From Oidiodendron maius Zn (lineage: Eukaryota > Ascomycota > Leotiomycetes > Myxotrichaceae), in the NCBI GenBank assembly GCA_000827325.1, contig KN832887.1, positions 1 through 64,000 on the forward strand: a stretch of DNA of 64,000 bases, written 5' to 3'. Below are positions 34,498 through 47,058 of this stretch, in pieces. The translations under genes and the position numbers were made by a program. Within the stretch, counting starts at the first letter, position 1. Each line of letters opens with the position of its first letter. The notes under the pieces are model-generated. The model had not been told where the DNA came from. It did no database searches and saw only the letters and a program-made list of their open reading frames with translations.

Positions 34498-37167
34498 ATG
34501 AATCTCTTCAAGAGTGTTGTGGCCTCGGCAATTTCGTCGGGTATCCCCAATTTCCCTTATACTTTTGGTGATCGCCAGGATTCCGAGGCAGGCATCTGGG
34601 TCTTACAAAATGGACAGCGACGTGTAAGAACATAAGGATATTATAACGCTGCGTTGCTAATGATGCGCTACAGGACGATGGATCCAACTGCAGTATATTC
34701 TCATTCGATATTAATTCGAACAAATCACGCTTACCCCTAGCGCGAAATGCGCTAAAGAAACTGCGAACGATGCGACATCCTGGTGTGATAAAGGTGCTGG
34801 ACACGGCCGAGGTGAGCATTAACCCGGGAAAGTATAAGACATCTTACGAATGTATGCATAGACAGACACGTACTTATATGTTGCTACGGAGAGAGTGACG
34901 CCACTGAGATGGCATATCAAGCGCAAAAGCATGAGTCCGGAAACGCTGAAGTGGGGCCTGTTTGCGGTTGCCGTAAGTTTTGCGTCCAGCGAATATGAAT
35001 AGAGATTAACAGAGCACTACCAGCAAACGATAAAATTCATCAATGAAGAGGCATCATCCGTACACGGCGCACTCCGTGTCGGGTCCATATATACCGGCGA
35101 GAGTGGAGAATGGAAAGTAGGCGGTTTTGAAGTGTTGAGCAGCATGAAGGACGATGAGGCTGTAATATATGTACGATTATGGATTACCTTTGGGATATAT
35201 TGGCTAACGCAGCTCTAGAATTATGGTAGCCTTGTGCCAGATTCAGGACGATATACACCGCCGGAGTTGGTCAAGTCTGGCTGGGGCGAGATTAAACGCC
35301 ACCCCCTAACCTCTGTGGATGCTTATAACTTTGGCACCCTCATATTTGAAGTGTTTAATGGTGATTTCATGGGAGGCGACCAAGTAGGGCAAACGAAAGG
35401 CATTCCTCCAAGCATGCATGCAAGCTATAGGCGGCTAGTGAACAGCAATCCTAAAGCTCGGATTAGTGTTGGAAACTTCCTCGATCAAGGGCGAAGGACT
35501 GGTGGATTCTTTGATTCGCCATTGATCAAACTAGCTGAGGGTATTGATAGCCTGGGCATGAAGACGGAGCAGGAGAGAGAGGCATTTCTCAGGTATGCGG
35601 CCTTCCTCCTGGATATTGTCAAGTTACTAAGCAAACATAGTGACCTGGATAGTCTATCAGATGACTTCCCCGAAGACTATTTCAAATTGAAAGTTCTCCC
35701 GGAACTTATAAAAGCTGTTGAATTTAGCGGTGGCGGGCCCAAGGTGTTTGGCGTTGTGATGAAAATTGGCAAGAAACTCTCCGATGACGAATTCGAATCA
35801 AAAGTTACACCTGCTATTATTAGGCTCTTCGGTAGCCCTGACAGGGCAATTCGAGTCTGCCTACTTGACAATCTCCCAATGATGATAGACCGACTATCGC
35901 AAAAGATAGTCAACGACAAGATATTCCCACAGATGGTACATGCATGCTCCTTGTTATTATACTGCTTTGCTAACATGATTTATAATAGGTGACCGGCTTT
36001 ACAGATCTTGCGCCAATTGTTCGAGAACAGACCGTTAAAGCGGTCTTGACCGTGGTCACTAAGCTATCGGACAGAACAATCAATGGAGAGCTTCTGAAAT
36101 ATCTTGCAAAAACTTCCAATGACGAACAACCAGGAATTCGTACAAACACCACAATATGCCTTGGCAAGATCTCCAAGAATCTAGGTGTTGGTTCGAGGTC
36201 GAAAGTACTGATTGCTGCCTTTACCCGCTCGCTTCGCGATCCCTTTGTTCACGCTAGAAATGCAGCTTTGATGGCATTAAGCGTAACATCTGAGTACTTC
36301 ACTGATGATGATTGCGCGTCCAAGATCCTACCGTCGCTATGTCCGTGCTTAATTGATAAAGAGAAGTTAGTTCGGGACCAGGCGAACAAAACCATGGATA
36401 TGTATCTTCAGCGAGTGCGCAAATTTGCATCGACAATGCCAGACAGCGTCTTGCCACCACCCACCACTTCAGATGCGACAGCGACTACTCCTCGGATGAG
36501 CACGCCACAGCCAAGTGAAGCAGCTTCTTGGGCTGGCTGGGCCATCTCCTCGTTCACCAATAAGATCTCTACTGCTGCTGGAGAGATCGAGCCTAATTCT
36601 AACGGCACGCCGGTTTCTGCAACGCGTCCAAGTTCCGCCCCCATACCAAATGATGCCCGGCGCCTGGTACCAGGTACTGCTTCTGCATCCACTCTCCATC
36701 GTCAAGCAGTTGCCTCGCCGGCAGTGACTTCAGCACGAACGTCAACATCGTCAAACCAGAATGACTATTTCCAAGATACGAATGCGGAAGACGACAACAC
36801 AGATGCCTGGGATGACATGCAAGAAGAGGCATTCTTCGATGCGCCGAGCCAGGCCTCTAAAGCGGCACCGTCTGCTGCGAATCCATTCGGAGATGAAGGC
36901 GAGCCTGATTTCGCAGGATGGCTAGCAGCACAGGCCGGGAAAAAGCCTGGTTCAAAGCCCCTACCTAAAGGCCTCGCTAAGTCAGGAGCTGCCGCAGCTA
37001 ATCGGCCTGCTGCGGCAACACGGGTGACGTCGACAGCTAGCGGAGCAGGGCTTACAACTAAGAAAACCGTTGGGACGGCACTGAAACCCAAACCTGTGGT
37101 GGCGAAAAAGATCGACACAGCACCGAAAGATGCAGATAATGACGATGGATGGGGTGACAAGTGGTAG
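34498..37167 (+). CDS. cex1: SCY1-like pseudokinase with HEAT repeats (Cex1/SCYL1-like)
   Basis: A cytoplasmic adaptor linked in other fungi to tRNA export and COPI/Golgi trafficking. It starts MNLFKSVVASAISSGIPNFPY and has about seven exons, the last two large (35229-35939, 35990-37167). The N-terminal kinase-like domain is degenerate: RTMRHPGVIKVLDTAE is retained, but the catalytic loop reads SSVHGALRVGSIY rather than HRD and the DFG position reads GGFE, so catalysis is unlikely. HEAT-type helices follow (VTGFTDLAPIVREQTVKAVLTV, SRSKVLIAAFTRSLRDPFVHARNAALMAL, KEKLVRDQANKTMDMYL). The C-terminal third is Ala/Pro/Ser-rich and ends DDGWGDKW, an acidic-tryptophan tail. Family is clear; the tRNA-export role is inferred from yeast Cex1. 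Confidence 0.9.
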
Positions 37168-37862
37168 AATTCATGAATGACGTTTGGGTAAATGGAGAAT
37201 GCAAGAAGCATGGCATGGCATGGCGTCAATTGTTTAAGAGAAGATACCAAACCGCACAAGTCTCAAGGCATTTTGTGTTGGATATAGATTTCATTGCAAT
37301 TCGTATGGCAATCCGTCGCTCTGTGAACTCTCTTAGTATGCCCTCCACGCAAGCACGGTAACGTACTAGAAAGTCAAATCACAACTAAGACGATGGTTAG
37401 CTTCTTCCCTTTTAGTACGACAGAATTTCTTTTATTTTGTAAATCTACTGCTAGGGATTCCTTACAGCGTTCCAGAACGTCTGCAATTTCTCTCCTCCCG
37501 AGTATATATTACATGGCGCAATCTCAATCCACGAGTCATCGAGGCAATATCCGAGGCTTTACAGCTTGGCAATAGTCTCCGGGAGCAGACTTAGAATATA
37601 ATTCCAAATCGGCGTCGATTCGGTAATGAACTCGCAACCGGTATACCACATTCCCCTGTGCTCCGGAGGGCATACGTCTTGTGCCACATTCCATTCGCAA
37701 TACTCTGCGCATCCAAGGCGACTCTTATGGCAAATGGTTCCCCCCAAAAATTATAAAAATTATTGACTAGGTCCTAGGGCTTCGGGCACATTTACACATA
37801 CTACACATCTGCCTATTAGGCTGCCTACCGGTGCCTATAAGGTGACTCAATTGAGTGTATAG
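37168..37862. other. Start of accessory island, non-coding
   Basis: After the SCY1-like gene the DNA becomes less structured. A minus-strand frame at 37559-37747 (62 codons, YTGCEFITESTP...) is the only protein-like stretch; I cannot assign it. No intact gene is seen. Confidence 0.4.
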
Positions 37863-37992
37863 TGTTGAGCATAAAAGGCTCTAGTTCTCCTGAATCTCTT
37901 CTTACTTTAGTTGTCTCTGCATCACTTAATATAACACTGAGTTTCACCTTGATTCCAGACTACAACCTGTGCACCTATATTGCCTCAGTTCA
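37863..37992 (+). mobile_element. Solo LTR relic related to the left-edge copia LTR
   Basis: The plus strand starts TGTTGA, contains ATAAAAGG, and shares two blocks with the minus strand of 33-370: AGTTGTCTCTGCATCA, and a second of about 45 bp including GAGTTTCACCTTGATTCC and GACTACAACCTG. It ends TTCAAGA like the other copy's LTR/primer-site boundary, but an AT-rich sequence replaces the primer-binding site, so no element body follows. At about 130 bp it is internally shortened compared with the 338-bp copy. Flanking target duplication was not found, as expected for an old, truncated copy. Confidence 0.6.
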
Positions 37993-39975
37993 AGAAAAAT
38001 TATAAAATTATAAATAATAAAAATAAACGGAAAGGAAAAAAGCCATCTTGGGCGTGCTAACTGTGACATTAGGAATGATATTGATGAATGTCTTAATAAT
38101 GGAAAGAGAAGCCAACTCAGCCTGGGAGTCTGGGTCAACTTCGTCCTTGGAGTAGAAAAGTTGTACAGGTCCTCGATCTCGATAAGGCAAGGAAGGTCAC
38201 TGTAGGAGCGGCGGGGATGTTATAGGGGTGCCGACTGCAGTGTTGAGGAATTGGACGCCAGAGGGCAGAGCGGTGATCTTGGCCGGGCCAGTCCAGGCGC
38301 CTCAGCCGCTGAACTACTCGAAGATGGACTTCTTTCAGGAAATCAAGGCTGAATGGAGTCATTCTCCAGAGTCGCGGGAGTGGTGGTGATGACTTGCTTG
38401 ATGCAGATGTGTTGCGGGCCATGAGGAGTCTGCGGCAAGAGAAGTGAGTCTCCGGGGTAACGCTGGACAGATATAACTGGTCAGTTATGGAGGACGTTAG
38501 TGCCGAGATTTTGAAGAACCGTTGCGTAGATCTCATAGTTCCCGTTCTTTGCTAACGACGCCAACCGTATATCCAACTGCTTCCATGCCCTTCAGAAGAT
38601 TCAACCCGGCCTCGCTGATGTAGTTCAGCATGGAGGTATCGAGCGAGTTTTGGTGGGAAATGCCGTAGACGGTATACGTGAGGTCTTTTAGGGAATATTT
38701 CCACTATACCCAGCCAATTTAGACCATATTGGACTGATAACAACTTGGAGTGAGGATGACTGGCACGAATCCTCATGCTCCGCAACGATGTGGATATTCC
38801 TGACTCTTAACTAGTGACATATACAGTTGGCCATGGTATAAGCATATTATGAGTATATCCGTAGACTTATCTTCGTCGCCCTACTCCAGCCACTCATGCG
38901 AACCCTTCATTCATAGGATCAACGCCAGGCTATGAAAGATGCGGAGAAGAATAGCGAGAGCATCGTTCCTCCCCATTACTTTATGGTCTTGCCTTTTAAC
39001 CATAAAAAGGAACGGGAGGGGATTCGGAAGGGATTCGGAAGTGGACTCGGAAAAGAGGTCATTGCTGACCGTCGGATCGCTGTCACACAGAGCAAAACGT
39101 ATATGGCGCACAAGTGCTCTAGTTTACGGCAATTTCATGGCCTTGGATGTTCTTAGGAAATGCAATAATTCGTGAGGGTAATCTCCCAGAATAAGACACG
39201 ACCTGGCCCTCATCCATAAATTAGATATTCTGCGATTTTTCTCCGAGTCGAGCTCTACTAGGCCCCTCTGCATCGATAGAGCGGCAGTGGCCACCCAGAA
39301 ATACTCCGACCAGTAACTCCAAACCACCCTTTCGCCAAGTAGGCCGTAATCGTCGTTCGTCCCTTCCGTATTCCCAGAACTCGGGATTATTGAGTTTCCA
39401 GTTGGATTGCCTGTCAGGCGTCAAAATTACAGTAGCAAGTGTCATCGAGCAAGATGATGGTAGGTCTTGGCTCGGACAAAGGTATTTCCGTCAATACAGG
39501 TGATTGGCTGTGAAATTCCGACAATCTTCCGGCTCTAGCCTGAAGAATGCGCGGGAAAGCCTGGCGAGTTCTCGCTTATCTGGGAGAATTATATTCCAAC
39601 CTCGCTGCCCTCAACATTATCTTCTGATAAACAAATCCAGACAACTGTCTACAAATGCGACACTGTCTGCAGACTTAGTGAGTCCTGGAAGGTGTGTCCT
39701 ATATCACCAGCTCCTGTCTCATGGAGTAAAGGCAAGTCTGCCTTTCTGCACGGAGCATCCTTTCCCTTCCGTTTTCTCTTCGCCTCAAAGCCTGCAGAGA
39801 GTCGCGTCGACTCCTTAGTTCGTTATCCAGCCCAACATTCTGAGAGGCAAAATCACCCAGTGGGTCAGTAATGTTTTAGATCGACGCCTTGCTCGTGTTT
39901 TAACAGCATCTTTCCGTTTAAAGTGCGATTGTGCGCACATTTCGCACCATCTTTCCCTTGTTTCGTTTGAACGGC
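37993..39975. other. Degenerate, gene-poor stretch
   Basis: About 2 kb downstream of the solo LTR. An AT-rich tract (37995-38035) is followed by decayed coding-like sequence (see 38521-38790). From 38.8 to 39.97 kb only short, unrelated open frames occur. I see no intact gene. Confidence 0.4.
38521..38790 (-). pseudogene. Decayed protein-coding fragment of unknown family
   Basis: The minus-strand translation reads like a real protein (WKYSLKDLTYTVYGISHQN, NYISEAGLNLLKGMEAVGY, TVGVVSKEREL) but is interrupted by at least three stops upstream and a stop plus one-base frame change after KEREL, beyond which EIYATVLQNLGTNVLHN resumes. This is the signature of a disabled gene. I do not recognise the family. 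Position inside an LTR-bearing island fits gene decay. Confidence 0.35.
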
Positions 39976-41404
39976 ATGGCGCATAACTCTGGCACGGGTC
40001 ATATGGACAAGGAGGGCAAGGGAGGTAACTATACTTCCACTACGCTCTCCAATACCAGAGAGCCAAGCGCTACCCAGACGCTTACAGCTCAATCCAAGAT
40101 CCAGCCGAGTGATGTCTATCTGTCCGAGGCTACTGGCTCCCTGCACAATCTGGACCTCGAAGACCTCCTAGGCACTGTGCAGCCTATTTATGGCTTGCAA
40201 AATAATGAGGGCAAGTTGCGTTCTAGCATAACTAGCCCTGGCCATGAAGGCCGAGACCAATCACGGCAAAAGGCTAAGTGTGCAGAGGAGATCCCCAGGC
40301 CGTCGAAGGTAGAAATAGAGCTTGTGTTCCTTTCCTTGGTAACAGTTTGGCTAACATATACAAACATAGAAGGTGTGCCTAGCAGTTCCATTGAAGGTTG
40401 AGGCTTGTGACTCCGACGAAGCTGTCAATCAACATGATATCAATGTGCTCAAGTCTATGGGCGCTGGCCCTGGACTGATTAGCCTTCCTGAAATCCCCAT
40501 ACTTTCAATCGAAAGCGTACCTGAGTCTCAGAGAATAGATGTACCTGAGTTGATGGGAAGCCACCGTTCTGTTTCTATCAAAAGCAGCAGCTCTCCGCAG
40601 CTCTTTTCTGGCGCCTTGACGGATGCCGTTGCAAACGATTCACTTCCTCCTGGTGGTCTACGCTATTGCCCGGAGTCCTCAGTAAATCAAATGACGAGTG
40701 CCGGAGTGCCCCCGAATCACCCTAGCACTACCAAGCGAGCCTCCAATACAAAACAACCCTACCGCGTTCAAGATCTATCCAAATCTCTCTTACTCTCAAT
40801 TGCATTTGCTCTCTTGAGCCATTCCAATCTCCAATTAGCCTTCAAGCAAATTATTGATGTAGTGGTCTCACCAGATCTCCTTGATACCATCGACGAGGAT
40901 ATCAAAGAGGCTTGGGACAACTTCGAAAACAGGCTAAACAGCGACAATCAGTTTCTGGAACAATCCATCAAATACATCGTATACAAGATGGAGTTGAACA
41001 TCCGCAAGAACTCCGAGCAAGGAGGTAAGTCGGTAGCATTACAAAATCTCGACGATTATCCGCTAACCTTGGCGCAATTAGACCAGATGGGATACAGCAA
41101 CGGTGTCCAGGATGTTGAGATGGATTTCAACAATGGCGGCCAGGACGTTGAAATGGCTTCCAACAATGGCATTCAGGCTGCTGAAATGTCTTCTCATGAC
41201 GGCAACAACCCAGATGCTGAGATGGTTGCCAACAATGTCAATATGGGAGCTCAGGCTGACCCCAAGAAGGGTGCGAAGAAGAGTGCTAAGAAGCGTGCTA
41301 AGAAAGGTGCAAAGAAGCCCGAAGCTATTGGCAAGCGTGAAGAACCCCGTCAAGGCAAGCAACTGCAATCTACTTCTGTATATGGCTACTCACTTTGTTA
41401 CTAG
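39976..41404 (+). CDS. Lysine-rich orphan protein with tandem repeats
   Basis: I do not recognise the family. Exon 1 (39976-40308, MAHNSGTGHMDKEG) joins exon 2 (from 40370) in frame as RPSKVCLAVPLKVEACDSDE. The protein has a Ser/Thr-rich disordered N-terminus, a helical central block (RVQDLSKSLLLSIAFALLSHSNLQLAFKQII), then imperfect 10-11 residue repeats with the pattern NNG.QDVEM / NNGIQAAEM at about 41100-41240, and a Lys/Ala tail of KKGA, KKSA, KKRA units resembling histone H1 tails. The stop at 41402-41404 may be artificial: a GTGAAG donor at about 41336 could splice to 41405 and fuse this gene to the next open frames. Confidence 0.5.
41103..41245 (+). repeat. In-frame tandem repeat of about 30-33 bp
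   Basis: Four to five imperfect units encode SNGVQDVEMDF, NNGGQDVEMAS, NNGIQAAEMSS, DGNNPDAEMVA and a decayed fifth. Unit lengths stay multiples of three, so the frame is preserved. Confidence 0.65.
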
Positions 41405-41412
41405 TGTATAAG

Positions 41413-42092
41413 ATGCCTGGTGACGGGGATGATAAGAATCACCGTACGTTCTTATATCATCTCTCTGTTGCGGTTTGCTCATGTTTTGAACAGTCCCACC
41501 TGTACCCCAGGGCTTCACCTTTCCAGGTGCGCCTAACATGTTGATTGGTGGTGCGCCAATCATGGTGACGGAGCCGAAGGGCCTCGATAAGGCGATCCTG
41601 ACCAAGGGCAAGAAGCTTTGTATGTGAGCACGATCCTTCTGCTAGAATTAACACGCTGACATAGTGCCAGTCGAAGGACTGCGAACTGAGGCAGCTCTCC
41701 AGGCAGGAGATGTCACCTTCGATCCCTCAACCATCGCCAAAGGTGAGTACTTGATCATGCACAAAGATATCTCCCACCCCATCCTAGCTCTGATAATGTT
41801 TCGGATATTGCTAACATATCTCTCAGCTCGTCTTGCCGCCATGCATCAGCCGCCTATGACTCCCGAAGCTGGTGCTGCTGCGGCTGCTGCTCAGGTTGCG
41901 GCTGATGCTGCCACGGCTGCTCAGGCTTCTGCTCGTACCAAGCGTGGCAAGAAGAAGGCCGGCAAGACGGCGGGCAAGCAGAAGACCATCAATATGATTG
42001 CCAACGACAAGGCCGCCAACGACGAGGCCGCCAACGACGAGGTTGCTAACGATGAGGTTGCTAACGACGAGGTTGCTAGAGACGCGGCTTAG
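41413..42092 (+). CDS. Small Ala/Lys-rich orphan protein, or 3' exons of the preceding gene
   Basis: Starting MPGDGDDKNH, three introns with good GT-AG ends connect VPQGFTFPGAPNMLIGGAP, the block VTEPKGLDKAILTKGKKLLP, VEGLRTEAALQAGDVTFDPS and ARLAAMHQPPMTPEAGAA. The tail is Ala-rich, then Lys-rich (TKRGKKKAGKTAGKQK), then built of NDEVA/NDEAA repeats up to the stop. The spliced frame is coherent, so the coding nature is fairly sure. Whether it is a separate gene or the end of the upstream lysine-rich gene is open; both share basic tails and short repeats. No known domain is recognised. Confidence 0.5.
41999..42080 (+). repeat. 15-bp tandem repeat encoding NDE(A/V)A
   Basis: Five to six consecutive 15-bp units (consensus GCCAACGACGAGGYY) encode AANDE, VANDE and finally VARDA. 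The copies differ by few silent changes, which suggests recent replication slippage. Confidence 0.8.
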
Positions 42093-42717
42093 GCCAGCAT
42101 CGAGGGAAACGCCCATGCCAACCTGTCGTCCGAACTCGAGGAAGCCAACCAATCATAAAGTTCACGCATTATGGAGACCTCTATTAAATGAAATCATGCA
42201 ATAATTGAAACTCTTATCTCCTCCCGTGACGTAGTTGACAGATATTATCAGCCAGTGAAGCTTAGTAACCGCATTAAGGGTTTATTTGATGGGCTCAATT
42301 TTATTATATGGCGTCTTGAGTTGCGTAGACATCCGTCCCGTTGTATTTAATAGCTTAACCTAGAAACGTCATCGTAATACGTCTCTCAAGTGGCGATACG
42401 TCATAGTATCTTGGTAAGTTGGTGAAGATCGACTTGGCCTTGCGGGACTCGCAGATCAACCTATATAATCGCCACACCACATCGAGAAATTGAAAATGAG
42501 AAGAAATGGGGCTGAAGTCGCAAAAAAACCTGGTTTAACGCGTCTCTCAGCCTCATATCCAGAAATCTCCTATAAGAGCTGGTCTTTCGTCGCTTTCGGA
42601 TGTAATATTTTCTCTAACAAAATATCATCAAATTCGATCTCCCAGCTGCCATCACATCTTCCTAAGCATCAGATCAGAAATCTTTCTCCGAAATCTTAAT
42701 TCAAGACTTGATTTATT
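42093..42717. other. Intergenic
   Basis: About 625 bp of AT-rich DNA precede the enolase pseudogene. The region just before 42718 may be its former promoter (pyrimidine tracts, TCTTCCTAAGC). No gene is seen. Confidence 0.4.
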
Positions 42718-43782
<1,065 letters not shown>

Positions 43783-44234
43783 CACCAGGTGGCATCTGAT
43801 ATGTCATGCAGGGAATTGATAGAGCAGTTTATGGGAATTTGAGCACCTTTTCCAGGACTTAGTATTTTATTTCGGACTGGGTAAAAGTAGTCGGATTCTC
43901 ATTCCGGCTGTTTGCTCCAAAGCTTGCCGTTTTGGGAAGTCTTGGTCAATAAATCAATGAGACCCACTACTTTATACTTATCTCTCATTGATGCTTTGAA
44001 TAGACGAGATAGTATAACGGGAGTGAAATATGCGCATTGTAAAACCATACACTCTGTTCACTTCTGCCGACTCCCTTCCCAGCCTATCCATCTTGTCAGC
44101 GCCACCCATGCTTGAATTTCGGTCAGTATCTTATGATCTCATCTATCGTGATCCGCACAGTATCATCTATCATTGCACCATTAACGCTTCCACTCATTCC
44201 ACTCACTGCATACCTAGCAGCTCTCTAAGAAAGT
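43783..44234. other. Intergenic, end of the accessory island
   Basis: About 450 bp lie between the enolase pseudogene and the 3' end of palA. Only short random open frames are seen. Confidence 0.4.
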
Positions 44235-47022
44235 TCAACTCCACCCACCCTGCGATGTCCATGGATTCTGATTCGGTCCTTGGACCCTCCCAGCACCAGG
44301 ATTGTGCGCCTGTCCCTGAGGGGTAGTAGCAGGACTGGGACCACCGAACTTAATCCCTATTGCGGGATCCCAGGTCGTGGGCATCACAGATGGGGACTGT
44401 GTGGGTGCTAAGGGCACCGGGCTGTGAAATTGAGGTGCATTTGGTGGTCCCGAATGAACGGCAGGATTGTAGGTGTGCGGCAGAGGTCCGGTAGCAACGG
44501 AAGGGGTGAAAGATTCCGTGGCCTGGTAGGGCTGGGGAGGGGGTGGGGCGTGGTGTTGGAGGGAGAGGGAGCCGAGGGGTGGGAGGTTGAGGTCGCTGTG
44601 CTTCGTTTAGTTGAACTGAAACTTCAAAGTCAAAATGGGCAGTTCAGAATGAACTTACGTTTCTAATCTCACTGCCTCCTCCTTTCTCTCGTACAAGAAC
44701 GCTTTGCACCCGTCCTTGAACCTTCCCACGATCTTCGCCAAGTCGTTGTAAAACTTCCTCCCCACCTCGAGATTGCTGACAATCTCCTTGTATTTGAAGT
44801 ACGCATTCTCTAGCTTCTGCAGCGCCTGCTCTCGTTCCTTTGAGCTCGTGTCGCCTCTTCGTGCGGAGACAAAAGATGCGTTTGCTTCTTGTAGTTTCGT
44901 GGCTAAACGGTCCTGCTCTTCGGCTTCTGATTTCAGATCCTTGAGGTCAGAATCATACCTAGCCAGCCGCTTCTCAAAGAAATCTTCAAAGTGGGCCGGA
45001 ACGATGGTCTGGCTCGGGTGCTCTCTCTCCAACCGACCAGCCTCGGCGAGGATGTTACTATTGATATCATCTTTCTTCCCTTTCTCCCTTAGCGCCTCGA
45101 TCTTCCTCCGCCGTCTGGACTCTAGACGGCTGAACTCATTAACGCAATTCCTCAGTCGGGATACCTCGCCTTCTAACTTCGGCGGAATCGCAACACGCCG
45201 ACTGCTCGGTACAAAGTTTCCAATCTCCCGGTCTGAGCTAGTCAAAATTCGTAGCATATCCTCGCACTCGCGGAATTTGCTGTGAACTAGCTCGTCACTA
45301 TTAGCAGCACTTTTGAGATACCCGTCAATCTCATCGACCTGAGCGTACAATTTGGCCGCTGCAGTTTTAGAATCAGGCCGCGACCACCTGTCCGTCCCAT
45401 ATTTCATCAGCAGGTGTTGGTTCTCAGCAGCCTCGGACTCCAGCAACTCTCTGCCCTCCTGGAATATCGCCTCGTCGGTGGTTTTTAGCCTGGCAGTGTC
45501 CGAGAAGGATCTCTGGATCCGCGTAATGGCGTCTGCTTGGCGAATTTCCTCGGCATGAGACGTGAGAGTTGGTGGCAGGCCTAAGGGCTTCTCTAATGCT
45601 TGGAGAGATCCGGGCAAATTGAGAGATGCAAGGGTATCGTGGATCTTGGTTGTGAGGATCTCCATCTCATCAATAATACTAGCGTTGATAAGGCGGTCTC
45701 GTCTCTCCTCGTAGATGCTGGCAGCGACGTGGACTGCGAAAGGCACTAGCTTAGAGAAGAGGGGTGGGCCAAACTCCCCATTGTCTCCAATGAAGGCGCC
45801 TGGTTCAGCAACTTCCTTTGGGACCTTTGCAGTAGCCATGCTGGCTCTCTCAAGGGTCTTGAGCTCCGACTTTGGGGGCACAGCATCTAAAATGTTAGCG
45901 GTGATCACTGGGCAAGGTCCTTATCACTTACTAAGATATATCAAGTCATTATCCTTCTCCGCCCTCTTTAGGTCTTCAGTGACCCTATTCTTCAATCCAT
46001 TTAGGTCCCCGGAGACGACCTTGTTGAGGTACTTTGCTTCTTTCAGCGCCTCGTTCACACATGCAAGGCTATCCCTCAGCCTCGCAACCTCCTCGCCATA
46101 CTTCCGCTTCTCCAGACAGTCGCAAGCCTGTCGGTACTGCGCCGCTGCAGCAAAATGGTGATGCTTAGCCGTCGCGTGATGGATCCACTCGGAGCTCATC
46201 GCGTCGCTCTTCACGCCCCAGTCCCCGGCAGACGCGTAAAAATCTGAGACCTTGGCAGCCAGCTTGGCGATCGAGGCGTCCTTGTACCCGTCCATAACTG
46301 CCTTCTGCCAGAAGCACTCCTGGCCCTGGGCTAATAATAACTGGATGAGGGACTCGAGAGTCGCGTCGTCCATGTCTTCCGGGGGTGCCACGCGCATCTC
46401 CGGGATAATCTGGGTCTTGATATGCGTTAGGACACCGGCGGCCAGGCACAGGTAGTTGCAGGCGGATCTCAAGCCCTCGGTGGTACTTCGATTGGCGGAC
46501 ATGGCTAGTTGTGAGTATAACGCCGCGAGATTATAGAGGACGTTGGCCAGTTCGAACTTGAGGTTGTTCTGGGAGATGGGCCGGTCCGTATTGTAGCCCA
46601 TGGCGGGGTACCACGAGAAATCGGCTCCAATCTACAGACATTCAGTTCAGCAAGGTCCTGCCACGGAGGGCAGACTCGTACACACATCTATGGGGAACTT
46701 GGCGCCCATCCATGATAGCTGTCCGGCATACGCAGCAATCTTCTTGATGCCGCTACTATGGGGTTCAGCGACCTGAATGGCGTCCTTCCGCAGGGCGTCG
46801 ACCACCGCCAGGTCCTGCTTGAACATGTCCGGGTGCTGGTCATACTTGCTAGATATGTACTGCTTGATGGCAGCTGAGAGTGCGAGGGGCGCGGACTGGC
46901 GAAAGGGCAGGCAGAGAAGGTTGCTGGTGGAGGTTTCAGCATGTTGCACGCGTTGGTGTATAACGAATATGGACGGAGCAGGTGGGGTATTAACAGACTG
47001 GGAAGAGCACTGACCTGGCCAT
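44235..47022 (-). CDS. palA: pH-response regulator PalA/Rim20 (BRO1-domain protein)
   Basis: An ESCRT-III-associated adaptor of the alkaline-pH pathway: its BRO1 domain binds Snf7/Vps32 and its V domain holds PacC/Rim101 for PalB cleavage. Exon 1 is only 8 nt (47022-47015, ATGGCCAG). Splicing to 46923 gives MASNLLCLPFRQSAPLALSAAIKQYISSKYDQHPDM, collinear with the family. Further exons carry IGADFSWYPAMGYNTDRPISQNNL, ALYSQLAMSANRSTTEGL, ECFWQKAVMDGYKDASIAKLA and KHHHFAAAAQYRQACDCLEKRKYGEEVARL. The V domain (FSKLVPFAVHVAASIYEERRDRL, NLPGSLQALEKPLGLPP, KLENAYFKYKEIVSNLEVGRKFYNDLAKI) and a Pro-rich tail ending GGWS are complete. Four introns are seen. The gene looks intact. Confidence 0.94.
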
Positions 47023-47058
47023 GGTTTCTATGATATGCGGCGAGTGCAATGGTCGCTC

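Noticed and set aside
39504-39818. 104-codon plus-strand frame before the orphan locus
   Set aside because: Composition is random and it neither joins the orphan gene nor matches a domain.
44773-45285. 170-codon plus-strand frame
   Set aside because: Antisense shadow of the palA V domain.
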